Shown here piece after piece: positions 29,623 through 37,731 of a stretch of 64,000 bases of DNA. Positions within the stretch are counted from its first letter, which is position 1, and every line of letters starts with the position of its first letter. This stretch comes from Thermohalobaculum sp035513135. Lineage in GTDB: Bacteria; Pseudomonadota; Alphaproteobacteria; Rhodobacterales; Rhodobacteraceae. The stretch covers positions 1 through 64,000 of the forward strand of contig DATKCQ010000086.1 of the NCBI GenBank assembly GCA_035513135.1. Reading direction: 5' to 3'. A model generated the notes under the pieces. That model had not been told where the DNA came from. It ran no database searches and was given only the letters and a program-made list of their open reading frames with translations. The position numbers and the translations under genes are program-made.

Positions 29623-29684
29623 CTCGACTTCGCGCGGCTGCCGGCTTATTTCTGGGCGGTGCGCGTTGCACCCGAGGAGGGCCC

Positions 29685-30848
29685 ATGACCGTCAACCCCG
29701 TCCGCCCCTGGCGCAGCATCTATCGCCGGCACAGCCGCAAGATTCGCGTCGGCCCGGTCGAGGTGGGCGGCGATGCGCCGATCTCGGTGCAGACCATGAC
29801 CAACACGCCCACCCCGGACGCCGAGGCCACCATCGCCCAGGTGCGCGCCTGCGCCGAGGCCGGAGCTGATATCGTGCGCATCTCCTGCCCGGACAAGGAC
29901 TCGACGGACGCGCTGAGGAAAATAGTCCCCGCCGTCGAGGTGCCGATCGTCGCCGACATCCATTTCCACTACAAGCGCGCCATCGAGGCGGCCGAGGCCG
30001 GCGCCGCCTGCCTGCGCATCAACCCGGGCAACATCGGCTCGCACGACCGGGTGCGCGAGGTGATCCGCGCCGCCAGGGACCACGGCTGCTCGATGCGCAT
30101 CGGGGTGAACGCCGGCTCGCTCGAGCGCCACTTGCTCGAGCGCCACGGCGAGCCGTGTCCCGAGGCCATGGTCGAGTCGGCGCTCGAGCACATGAAGCTC
30201 TTGCAGGACAACGACTTCCACGAGTTCAAGGTCTCGGTGAAGGCGTCCGACGTGTTCCTCGCCGCCGCCGCCTACCAGCAGCTGGCGGAGGCCTGCGACG
30301 CCCCCATCCACCTCGGCATCACCGAGGCGGGCGGCCGCGTGACCGGCACCGTCAAGTCGGCCATCGGGCTGGGGAACCTCCTGTGGATGGGCATCGGCGA
30401 CACCATCCGCGTCTCGCTTTCGGCCGACCCGGTCGAGGAGGTCCGCGTCGGCTTCGAGATCCTCAAGGCACTGGGCCTGCGCCACAAGGGGGTCACCATC
30501 ATCGCCTGCCCGTCCTGCTCGCGCCAGGGCTTCGACGTGATCAGGACCGTGGCGACGCTCGAGGAGCGGCTGGCCCACATCGCCACGCCGATGTCGCTGT
30601 CGATCATCGGCTGCGTGGTGAACGGCCCGGGCGAGGCGCTGATGACCGATGTCGGCTTCACCGGCGGCGGCGCCGGGGCGGGCATGGTCTATCTCGCCGG
30701 CAAGCAGGACCACAAGATGTCGAACGAGCGCATGATCGAGCACATCGTCGAGCTGGTCGAGAAGAAGGCCGCCGAGATCGAGGCCGGGAACGCCGAAGCT
30801 TCCGCGGCCGAAACCCCCGCGGCCTCGGCCCCGCACGCCGCCGAGTAG
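29685..30848 (+). CDS. ispG: 4-hydroxy-3-methylbut-2-enyl diphosphate synthase
   Basis: IspG (GcpE), 387 residues, the [4Fe-4S] enzyme that converts MEcPP to HMBPP in the non-mevalonate isoprenoid pathway. The TIM-barrel part has SVQTMTNTPTPDAEATIAQV and RINPGNIGS. The cluster ligands are in ACPSCSRQGFD (two Cys) and SIIGCVVNGPGEA (third Cys), followed by the conserved Glu region. The start at 29685 follows GAGGAGG; longer upstream reading is low-complexity. It is followed after 4 bases by a DUF1499 gene. Confidence 0.97.
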   Translation: MTVNPVRPWRSIYRRHSRKIRVGPVEVGGDAPISVQTMTNTPTPDAEATIAQVRACAEAGADIVRISCPDKDSTDALRKIVPAVEVPIVADIHFHYKRAIEAAEAGAACLRINPGNIGSHDRVREVIRAARDHGCSMRIGVNAGSLERHLLERHGEPCPEAMVESALEHMKLLQDNDFHEFKVSVKASDVFLAAAAYQQLAEACDAPIHLGITEAGGRVTGTVKSAIGLGNLLWMGIGDTIRVSLSADPVEEVRVGFEILKALGLRHKGVTIIACPSCSRQGFDVIRTVATLEERLAHIATPMSLSIIGCVVNGPGEALMTDVGFTGGGAGAGMVYLAGKQDHKMSNERMIEHIVELVEKKAAEIEAGNAEASAAETPAASAPHAAE

Positions 30849-30852
30849 GCCG

Positions 30853-31392
30853 GTGCTGCGCCGCCTCGCCCGCTGGCTGGGGGTCGCGCTGGTCCTGATC
30901 CTGGGCTCGGGTTATGCGGCGATCAACCTATCGGGCCACGATCCGCAGCGCTGGCACGTCGACCCGGTGAGCGCCGGGTTGCGCGGGACGCCGAACGAGA
31001 TCCTCGCCGCGCCGCCCGGCACCACCGCCGCCGCGCCGCACATCGCCACGCAGGTCCACGCCGCGAGCCAGCGGGCGCTGCTCGCGCGCTTCGACGCGGT
31101 GGCCCGCGCCCAGCCGCGCACGCAGGTGGTGGCCGGCGATGTGGAGAGCGGCATGATCAGCTATGTCCAGCGCACCCCGGTCATCGGCTTTCCGGACTAC
31201 CTCACGGTCAAGGCGGTGCCGGTCGGGGACGGCGCCGGCCTCGTGGTGTGGTCACGCTCGCGCTACGGCAGGGACGATCTCGGGGCGAACCGGCAGCGGG
31301 TGCGGACCTGGCTCGGCGAGTTGGGCGAGGGCGCGGCCCCGGCTCACACCCCGGCTCACACCCCTGGGCAGCCCTCCTCCACCGACTCATAG
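30853..31392 (+). CDS. DUF1499-domain protein
   Basis: A 179-residue protein with an N-terminal membrane anchor (LARWLGVALVLILGSGYAAINLSG) and a DUF1499-like soluble domain (NEILAAPPG, ESGMISYVQRTPVIGFPDYLTVKAVP, GLVVWSRSRYGRDDLGANRQRVRTWL). Family function is unknown. Start is GTG, 4 bases after ispG. The C-terminal tail (AHTPAHTPGQ) comes from a 12-bp duplication and overlaps the convergent gene by 37 bases. Confidence 0.85.
   Translation: MLRRLARWLGVALVLILGSGYAAINLSGHDPQRWHVDPVSAGLRGTPNEILAAPPGTTAAAPHIATQVHAASQRALLARFDAVARAQPRTQVVAGDVESGMISYVQRTPVIGFPDYLTVKAVPVGDGAGLVVWSRSRYGRDDLGANRQRVRTWLGELGEGAAPAHTPAHTPGQPSSTDS
31337..31360. repeat. 12-bp tandem duplication in a convergent overlap
   Basis: CCCCGGCTCACA occurs twice in a row. 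It lies in the 3' end of the DUF1499 gene and supplies the stop codon of the opposite-strand gene. Confidence 0.9.
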
Positions 31393-31652
31393 CGCCAGGT
31401 CGGGTTGTTCACCGACATGTCGCAGCGCGCCAGCACCTGCCGCTGGCCGATCGTCAGGCAGGCGGTCTGGCCCATCTCGACGCGGCCGCCGGTGCTGTCG
31501 GTGCAGTAGCAGTCGGGATAGCTGTAGCCCTGCTTCGGGCGCGGCGGGTTGTAATAGGGGTTCGCCTTCGGACCGTCCGCCACGGCCGGCCACGCCGCGA
31601 GGCCGAGCGACAGAACCACCGCAGGAACCAGCATCCGGTGCATCACCAACAT
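31356..31652 (-). CDS. Secreted Cys-rich small protein
   Basis: About 98 residues with a signal peptide (MHRMLVPAVVLSLGLAAWPAVADG region) and a short mature domain containing several Cys (DCYCTDSTGG, QTACLTIG, ARCDMS, EEGCPG) that probably form disulphides. I do not recognise the family. Three nearby ATGs (31661, 31652, 31643) are possible starts with no strong ribosome-binding site; 31652 is a compromise. Its 3' end overlaps the convergent DUF1499 gene by 37 bases. Confidence 0.7.
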   Translation of the reverse strand: MLVMHRMLVPAVVLSLGLAAWPAVADGPKANPYYNPPRPKQGYSYPDCYCTDSTGGRVEMGQTACLTIGQRQVLARCDMSVNNPTWRYESVEEGCPGV

Positions 31653-31722
31653 ATATACCATCCATGACCGGACGCAAACGCCTGCTTGACGCCGCCCGCC
31701 GCGCCGGGCACAGGGCCATGCC

Positions 31723-32793
31723 ATGATCCCCGCCCAGCGCATGCACGAAATTCTGGACCGCCTCGCCTATGTCGAGGCGCGGATGAACGTGGAAACCGAC
31801 CCGGCCGAGATCGCCCGGCTCGGCCGCGACCACGCCGAGCTGGCGCCGGTGGTCGCCAGCATCCGCGCCTGGCAGCAGACGCAGGCCGAGCTCGAGGCCG
31901 CCCGCGAGATGCTGGCGGACCCGGACTTGCGCGAGCCCGAGATGCGCGCGCTCGCCGAGGAGGAGGTCGCGGCGCTGGAGGCGCGCCTGCCCGCGCTCGA
32001 GGACAAGCTCCTCAAGGCGCTGCTGCCCCGCGACGCCGACGACGCACGCGCCGCGATCCTCGAGATCCGCCCGGGCACCGGCGGCGAGGAGGCGGCGCTG
32101 TTCGCCGGCGACCTGCTGCGCATGTATCTGCGCCATGCCGAGCGCCACGGCTGGACCGCCGAGGTCCTCGAGGAGCAGTCCTCCGAGCGCGGCGGCATCC
32201 GCGAGGCGGTCGCCGCCATCCGCGGCAAGGGCGTGTTCTCGCGGCTCAAGTTCGAGAGCGGCGTGCATCGCGTGCAGCGCGTCCCCGTCACCGAGGCGGG
32301 CGGACGCATCCACACCTCGGCGGCTACGGTGGCCGTGCTGCCCGAGGCGCAGGAGGTGGACATCGAGATCGCGCCCTCCGACATCCGCATCGAGACCATG
32401 CGCGCCTCGGGCGCCGGCGGCCAGCACGTCAACACCACCGACTCGGCGGTGCGCCTCACCCACGTCCCCACCGGCATCGTGGTCACCGCGTCGGAGAAGT
32501 CCCAGCACCAGAACCGCGCCCGCGCCATCGAGGTGCTGCGCGCCCGCCTCTACGACCGCGAGCGCCGCCAGGCCGCCGAGTCGCGCGCCGCCGAGCGCAA
32601 GGGCCAGGTCGGCTCGGGCGACCGCTCCGAGCGCATCCGCACCTACAACTTCCCGCAGGGCCGGGTCACCGACCACCGCATCGGGCTGACCCTCTACCGG
32701 CTCGGCGAGGTGCTCGAGGGCGACCTCGACGAGATCATCGATGCGCTGGTGGCCGCCGACCAGGCGGCGAAGCTGGCGGAGATGGAGCGGTGA
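31723..32793 (+). CDS. prfA: Peptide chain release factor 1
   Basis: RF1, 356 residues, which terminates translation at UAA and UAG. The catalytic GGQ is in GAGGQHVNTTDSAVR near residue 230, and the codon-recognition region (the PVT-type loop) lies near 185 (RVPVTEAGGRIHTS). The leading helical domain and the C-terminal RIRTYNFPQGRVTDHR segment are typical. Stop overlaps the prmC start (GTGA), linking RF1 with the enzyme that methylates its GGQ. Confidence 0.98.
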   Translation: MIPAQRMHEILDRLAYVEARMNVETDPAEIARLGRDHAELAPVVASIRAWQQTQAELEAAREMLADPDLREPEMRALAEEEVAALEARLPALEDKLLKALLPRDADDARAAILEIRPGTGGEEAALFAGDLLRMYLRHAERHGWTAEVLEEQSSERGGIREAVAAIRGKGVFSRLKFESGVHRVQRVPVTEAGGRIHTSAATVAVLPEAQEVDIEIAPSDIRIETMRASGAGGQHVNTTDSAVRLTHVPTGIVVTASEKSQHQNRARAIEVLRARLYDRERRQAAESRAAERKGQVGSGDRSERIRTYNFPQGRVTDHRIGLTLYRLGEVLEGDLDEIIDALVAADQAAKLAEMER

Positions 32794-33662
32794 GCGGCCC
32801 CGGCCACGCCCGGCTCATCGCCCGCGCCGAGCTCATCGCCCGCGCCGCCGCGCGTCTCGGCGCCGCCGGGGTGCCCGAGCCCGGGCGCGACGCGCGGCTA
32901 CTCTACCGCTGGGCCGCGCGGATCGACGGGCCGGGGCTGGCCGCGACACTGCGCGATCCCGCCAGGCCGCACGAGATCGCCCGCTTCGAGCACGCCGTCG
33001 CGGCGCGTGCGGGCCGGGCGCCGCTCTCACACATCGTCGGGGGCCGGCTCTTCTGGGGCCGGCGCTTTCGGGTGACGCCGGACGTGCTCGACCCGCGCCC
33101 CGAGACGGAGACGCTGATCGCACATGCCCTCGAGGGCCCGCCGGCGCGGCGCATCCTCGACCTCGGCACCGGCTCGGGCTGCATCCTGCTCACGCTGCTC
33201 GCCGAGTGGCCCGAAGCCGCCGGCCTCGGCGTCGATATCTCGGCCGCGGCGCTGGCGGTGGCGCGGCAGAACGCCCGGGCGCTGGGCCTGGCCGGGCGGG
33301 CCGGGTTCCGCCAGGGCGACTGGTGCGGCGGTCTTGCCGAACCGTTCGATCTGGTCGTCGCGAACCCACCCTACGTGAGCGAGGCCGAGCTTGCCGCCCT
33401 CGAGCCGGAGGTGCGCGAGCACGAGCCGCGGCTGGCGCTCGCCGGCGGGCCGGACGGCCTCGACGCCGTTCGCCGCATCGCCGCCGGGGTCGGGCCGCTG
33501 CTCTCGCCGGGCGGGCGGCTGATGCTGGAGATCGGGTCCGGACAGGGGCCCGCCGCGGCCGCGATCCTCGCCGCGGCGGGGCTCGCTTGCGCCCGGATCG
33601 TGGCCGACCTCGACGGCCGCGACCGTGTTGCCGCAGTGTCGCACCCCGAAAAAACCGCTTGA
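32790..33662 (+). CDS. prmC: Release factor glutamine methyltransferase
   Basis: PrmC (HemK), 290 residues, methylates the glutamine of the GGQ motif in RF1 and RF2. The catalytic NPPY is in VVANPPYVSEAEL, with SAM-binding DLGTGSGCILLTLLAEWP and the Asp of GVDISAAAL. The HIVGGRLFWGRRFRVTPDVLDPRPETE stretch is the typical lead-in. Start is GTG, overlapping the prfA stop by four bases. Confidence 0.97.
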   Translation: MSGPGHARLIARAELIARAAARLGAAGVPEPGRDARLLYRWAARIDGPGLAATLRDPARPHEIARFEHAVAARAGRAPLSHIVGGRLFWGRRFRVTPDVLDPRPETETLIAHALEGPPARRILDLGTGSGCILLTLLAEWPEAAGLGVDISAAALAVARQNARALGLAGRAGFRQGDWCGGLAEPFDLVVANPPYVSEAELAALEPEVREHEPRLALAGGPDGLDAVRRIAAGVGPLLSPGGRLMLEIGSGQGPAAAAILAAAGLACARIVADLDGRDRVAAVSHPEKTA

Positions 33663-33710
33663 AATACCCCGATTCCACCGATTATTTGCGAGTCACCCCC
33701 CGATTGGCGG

Positions 33711-33738
33711 TTGAGAAACCGGCGAAACAGGGTATATC
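33711..33738 (+). promoter_or_regulatory. Predicted promoter upstream of the DUF4167 gene
   Basis: TTGAGA (33711-33716) and TATATC (33733-33738) are 16 bases apart in a locally AT-richer stretch after prmC. It would leave a leader of about 180 bases before the DUF4167 ATG, within which the 9-base word CATAGCGAA occurs twice. Predicted only. Confidence 0.4.
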
Positions 33739-33922
33739 CATCAGTGTCCTGGTCGGCTGGCGCAGCGGATCGCGCGAGCCTCTTTTGGGGAAGACCGGGA
33801 CACCGCACCATAGCGAAAGTGGATCTCGCCGGCCCGGTACAATCCGTGCCCGACCGGCGGAGAGGCAGGGTGTCCCGCCGACCCCGGGGCGGCACGGCCC
33901 ATAGCGAACCAAAACAGGTAAC

Positions 33923-34591
33923 ATGAGACCATCGCAAAAACCGAACCGTGCGCGTGGGCGTGGCAATCGCAAGCCCAACGGCAACGTCGTCAACCGCGTC
34001 TACGAGAGCGCGGGCCCCGAGGGAAAGGTGCGCGGCACGCCGCAGCAGGTCATCGAAAAGTACCTGACGCTGGCGCGCGACGCGCAGACCTCCGGCGACC
34101 GGGTGATGTCGGAGAACTTCCTCCAGCACGCCGAGCACTACCAGCGCCTGCTGCTCGAGGCGCAGGGCCCCCGCGACGACCAGCGCCGCGACCAGCGCGG
34201 CCAGGACCAGGACGGCGCGGACGGCGACGGGCGCGAGGATTCCGGCGCCGACGAAGGCGAGGAGACCTACGGCGCCGGCCAGCGCGACGACCGGCGTGAC
34301 GACCGGCGTGACGACCGGCGTGACGATCGCGGAGACGAGCGGCGTGACGAGCGGCGTGACGAGCGGCCCCCCGGCGCGCCAGGCATCCGGGCCGACGGCG
34401 GCGAGACGCGGCGCAATGCCGAGGTCAGCGGCCTCACCACCATCGACCCGGCGGGCTCCGAGGACAGCGATAACCTGCTGGTCGAGGCCGAGGAGCTGAG
34501 CGCCAGCCAGCCGCCCCGGCGCCGGCGCAACCAGCGCCGCGACCAGGCCCAGAAATCCGAGCCGCCCGAGGCCGACGCCCAGACCAAATGA
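33923..34591 (+). CDS. DUF4167-domain protein
   Basis: A 222-residue basic-to-acidic protein. The first 80 residues are the conserved DUF4167 region (RNRKPNGNVVNRVYESAGPEGKVRGTPQQVIEKYLTLARDAQTSGDRVMSENFLQHAEHY in form), found almost only in alphaproteobacteria and often next to prmC. The rest is low-complexity, with a seven-copy DDRR/DERR repeat. Function unknown; the N-terminal Arg/Asn-rich segment suggests RNA binding, which is inference. Confidence 0.9.
   Translation: MRPSQKPNRARGRGNRKPNGNVVNRVYESAGPEGKVRGTPQQVIEKYLTLARDAQTSGDRVMSENFLQHAEHYQRLLLEAQGPRDDQRRDQRGQDQDGADGDGREDSGADEGEETYGAGQRDDRRDDRRDDRRDDRGDERRDERRDERPPGAPGIRADGGETRRNAEVSGLTTIDPAGSEDSDNLLVEAEELSASQPPRRRRNQRRDQAQKSEPPEADAQTK
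34286..34369. repeat. 12-bp tandem repeat, about seven copies
   Basis: Unit GACGACCGGCGT (three perfect copies, then four diverged) encodes the RDDRRDD/RDERR stretch of the DUF4167 protein. Confidence 0.95.
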
Positions 34592-34606
34592 CCCGGCCAA
34601 ATGACT

Positions 34607-34632
34607 GGACCGACTGACCGGACCGACTGACC
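34607..34632. repeat. 13-bp tandem duplication
   Basis: GGACCGACTGACC occurs twice in a row in the gap between the convergent DUF4167 and rsmA genes. Confidence 0.95.
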
Positions 34633-34706
34633 GGGCCACTCGCATGCCCCGGAGCTGACCCGGACCTGACCCGGGGGCGGCGCGATACCGGGTCGCACGG
34701 TGCGAG

Positions 34707-34730
34707 ATCCCCGATCAGGCCCGGGATTTT
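34707..34730 (+). terminator. Possible terminator between DUF4167 and rsmA
   Basis: ATCCC (34707-34711) and GGGAT (34723-34727) form a short stem followed by TTTT. A 6-bp hairpin (TCGCAC/GTGCGA) lies just before it. Placed between convergent genes, so it could serve the + strand; the stem is short. Confidence 0.35.
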
Positions 34731-34742
34731 CGCGTGCCGGCC

Positions 34743-35621
34743 TCAGCCCTTGCCCACCGCGATTCCCGCGGCCTCGGCGGCCCGGGCGAGCGCCACGAAC
34801 TCGGCCAGCGTCAGCGTCTCGGCTCGCCGCTCCGGGTCGATCCCGACGGCCGCCAGCAGCGGCAGGGGGTCGGGAATGCGCGACCTCAGCGACTGGCGCA
34901 GCATCTTGCGCCGCTGCGCGAAGGCGGCGGCGACCACGCTCTCCAGCACCCGGGGCGAGACCTCGGCCACAGGCTCCGCCGGCACCAGGTGCACGACCGC
35001 CGAGGTCACCTTGGGCGGCGGCGTGAAGGCCGCCGGGTTGACCTCGAAGGCGATCCGCGCCCGCGCCCGCCACTGTGCCAGCACCGAGAGCCGGCCATAG
35101 GTGCCGCTGCCCGGCCGCGCGGTGATGCGCTCGGCCACCTCGCGCTGGAACATCAGCGTCAGCGAGTCCCACCGGGGCGGCCAGGCCGCGGGCGTCATCC
35201 AGCGCACGAACAGCTCGGTGGCGATGTTGTAGGGCAGGTTGGCGACCACCCGCACCGGGCCGTCCCCCAGATACGGCGGCAGATACGGGGCAATGTCCAC
35301 CGCCAGCGCATCGCCGGCCACTACCTCGAGGCGGCCGGGGTAGCGCGCCGCGATCTCCCCCAGCGCCGCGAGGCAGCGCGCGTCGCGCTCGACGGCGATC
35401 ACCCGCGCCGCGCCCTCGGCGAGCAGCGCCCGGGTCAGCCCGCCGGGGCCGGGGCCGACCTCGACGACCGTCACCCCCTCGAGCGACCCGGCGACCCGGG
35501 CGATGCGGGCGGTCAGGTTCAGGTCCATCAGGAAGTTCTGGCCCAGCGCCTTGCGCGCCGAGAGCCCGTGCCGCGCGATCACCGTGCGCAGCGGCGGCAG
35601 GCCGTCCGCCGGCCCGCTCAC
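34743..35621 (-). CDS. rsmA: 16S rRNA dimethyladenosine transferase
   Basis: RsmA (KsgA), 292 residues, dimethylates A1518 and A1519 of 16S rRNA. LGQNFLMDLNLTARIAR opens the domain, motif I is VEVGPGPGGLTRALL, and the catalytic motif NLPYNIATEL is near residue 125. The C-terminal part (FAQRRKMLRQSLR) is typical. Start is GTG, overlapping the pdxA stop by four bases; last gene of the lptF-to-rsmA operon. Confidence 0.97.
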   Translation of the reverse strand: MSGPADGLPPLRTVIARHGLSARKALGQNFLMDLNLTARIARVAGSLEGVTVVEVGPGPGGLTRALLAEGAARVIAVERDARCLAALGEIAARYPGRLEVVAGDALAVDIAPYLPPYLGDGPVRVVANLPYNIATELFVRWMTPAAWPPRWDSLTLMFQREVAERITARPGSGTYGRLSVLAQWRARARIAFEVNPAAFTPPPKVTSAVVHLVPAEPVAEVSPRVLESVVAAAFAQRRKMLRQSLRSRIPDPLPLLAAVGIDPERRAETLTLAEFVALARAAEAAGIAVGKG

Positions 35622-36700
35622 GCCTCCGGCCCGCTCGCGCCTTGCCCGGCGGCGCGACGCGCGGCCATCCCGGCGGCGAGGTTCAGCGCCTCGATCAGGC
35701 TCGTCGGGTCGGCGCTGCCGGTGCCGGCGATGTCGAAGGCGGTGCCGTGGTCGGGCGAGGTGCGCACGAAGGGCAGGCCCAGCGTCACGTTGACGCCGCG
35801 CGCGAAGTCGAGCGCCTTCAGCGGGATCAGCCCCTGGTCGTGATACATGGTCAGCGCCGCGTCGTAGCGGGCGCGCGCCTCGGCGTGGAACATGGTGTCG
35901 GCGGGCAGCGGTCCGGCGACCTCGAGCCCCCCGGCGCGCAGCCGCTCGAGGGCCGGGCCGATCAGCTCGATCTCCTCGCGGCCGATCTGGCCGCCCTCGC
36001 CGGCGTGCGGGTTGAGCCCGGCCACCGCGAGCCGCGGCCGCTCGATGCCGAAATCGCGGCGCAGCGCCTCCGCGGTGATCCGCGCGGTCGCCTCGATCAG
36101 CGCGCCGGTCAGCGCGCCGGGCACCTCGGCAAGCGGGATGTGGATGGTCACCGGCACCACCCGCAGCACGGGCGAGGCCAGCATCATCACCGGCCGGGCG
36201 ACCCCGGCCAGGTGGGCGAGGAACTCGGTGTGGCCGGGGAAGGCGAAGCCGGCCCCGTCGCGCAGCGCCTTCTTGCTGATCGGGTTGGTCACCACGGCGG
36301 CCGCCTCGCCGGCCTCGACCAGCCCGACGGCGCGCGCGATCGCCCCGACCACCGCGGCCGCGTTCGCCGGGTCCGGGCGTCCCGGCGTCACCGGTGCGGC
36401 CAGCCGCGCCGGCAGCACCGGCAGCGCCCCGGCAAACGCCGCCGGCGCCTGGCCGGGCCGGGCGATCTCGGTGATCGCCACGCGCGCGCGCACCGCCAGC
36501 GGCGCCAGCCAGGCCGGGTCGGCGATCAGGAAGAAGGGGTGGCGCACCCGGCCGCTGGCCCAGGCGGCCAGCGCGATCTCGCCGCCGATCCCCGCGGGGT
36601 CGCCCATGGTCAGTGCCAGCGGGCACCTGGCCGGCGGCCCCCCGAACGGCTGCGGCGCCGCCCTCGCGTTGACCTTGGCCGACCCCGCGGTCGCGCTCAC
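35618..36700 (-). CDS. pdxA: 4-hydroxythreonine-4-phosphate dehydrogenase
   Basis: PdxA, 360 residues, makes the amino-ketone precursor of vitamin B6. ALTMGDPAGIGGEIAL opens the domain, the metal ligands are in VPVTIHIPLAEV, NPHAGEGGQIGREE and MYHDQGLIPLK, and GLPFVRTSPDHGTAFDIAGTG binds the substrate phosphate. Start is GTG with a four-base overlap with the surA stop. Sits between surA and rsmA as in many proteobacteria. Confidence 0.97.
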   Translation of the reverse strand: MSATAGSAKVNARAAPQPFGGPPARCPLALTMGDPAGIGGEIALAAWASGRVRHPFFLIADPAWLAPLAVRARVAITEIARPGQAPAAFAGALPVLPARLAAPVTPGRPDPANAAAVVGAIARAVGLVEAGEAAAVVTNPISKKALRDGAGFAFPGHTEFLAHLAGVARPVMMLASPVLRVVPVTIHIPLAEVPGALTGALIEATARITAEALRRDFGIERPRLAVAGLNPHAGEGGQIGREEIELIGPALERLRAGGLEVAGPLPADTMFHAEARARYDAALTMYHDQGLIPLKALDFARGVNVTLGLPFVRTSPDHGTAFDIAGTGSADPTSLIEALNLAAGMAARRAAGQGASGPEA

Positions 36701-37689
36701 CGGATCTCGATCAGCGCGTCGCGCCGGAGCTCCTGCAGCAGGCCCTCCGCCAGCCGCGCGCCCCGCCGGCCGGCCATCCGGTTGCGCATCTGCTCGCGCG
36801 TACCCGGGTCGTCGGGGTTGACCGCTCCGGCCGGCTGCTCGCGCTTCTCCAGCACCTTGAGGATCGAGAGTCCGCCCTCGACCTCGACCGGCCGCGACAC
36901 GTCGCCGGGCTCGAGTCCGGCCAGCGCCTCGGCCAACTCGGGCGGCAGGCCGCCGCTGTTCACCCAGCCGACCTCGCCGCCCTGGGCCGCGCTTACCGCG
37001 CGCGAGTGCCGGCGCACCGCGGCGTCGAAGTCGCCCCCTTGCGCCAGCTCGCGCGAGAGCCGCTCGGCCTGCGCCCGGGTTTCCTCGGCGTTGCTGCCCG
37101 AGGCATCGATCGGCAGGCCGATCTCGGCGATGCGGTAGGCGACGCTGGCGCGCTGGCCGAGCTGCGTCAGCTCGGCGTCGAGCTCGGCCTCGCCCGGCTC
37201 GATCTGGCGCGCGAAGCGGGTGCGCACCACGTTGCGCCAGACCATGTCGGCCGCCACCAGGTCCTCGATCGCCCGGCGGCTCACCCCCTGGGCGGCGAAC
37301 TGGGCCAGCATGTCGTCCGGCGGCATGCCGATCTGCTGGGCCAACGCGGCGATGCCGGCCTGGAGCTCCTCGGCGCTGATGACGATGCCGAGCCGATCGG
37401 CCTCCTGCATCTTCAGCCAGTCCTCGATCAGCCGGTCGAGCGCCTCCCCGCGCAGCGCCTCCTCGCTCGGCGCCTGGAAACCCAGCGCCAGCAGGATCTG
37501 CGCCCGCTGGATCAGGTCGAAGCCGGTGATCGCCGCGCCGTTCACCACCGCCACCGGGCGGAACGGCGTCCCGGCCTGCTCCCCTTCGGCGGTCTGCGCC
37601 CACGCCCCGGGTCCCGGTCCAGAGACGAGCGGGAGCGCGAAAATCGCGAGCGCGGCGGCGCGCATGAATCCGAGCGTCGTCCTGAGCAT
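36697..37689 (-). CDS. surA: SurA-like periplasmic peptidyl-prolyl isomerase
   Basis: A 330-residue chaperone for outer-membrane proteins, with a signal peptide (about 1-32). The SurA N-domain (VNGAAITGFDLIQRAQILLALGF) and a PPIC rotamase domain (AYRIAEIGLPIDASG, DFDAAVRRHSRAVSAAQGGEVGWVNSGGLPPELAEAL, GGLSILKVLEKRE) follow. It has one rotamase domain rather than the two of E. coli SurA. Placement after lptD and before pdxA supports the name. Confidence 0.9.
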   Translation of the reverse strand: MLRTTLGFMRAAALAIFALPLVSGPGPGAWAQTAEGEQAGTPFRPVAVVNGAAITGFDLIQRAQILLALGFQAPSEEALRGEALDRLIEDWLKMQEADRLGIVISAEELQAGIAALAQQIGMPPDDMLAQFAAQGVSRRAIEDLVAADMVWRNVVRTRFARQIEPGEAELDAELTQLGQRASVAYRIAEIGLPIDASGSNAEETRAQAERLSRELAQGGDFDAAVRRHSRAVSAAQGGEVGWVNSGGLPPELAEALAGLEPGDVSRPVEVEGGLSILKVLEKREQPAGAVNPDDPGTREQMRNRMAGRRGARLAEGLLQELRRDALIEIR

Positions 37690-37731
37690 TGGCCTTCTCC
37701 GATCCGTCCTCCGGGTGCCCCAGCGGCGGCC

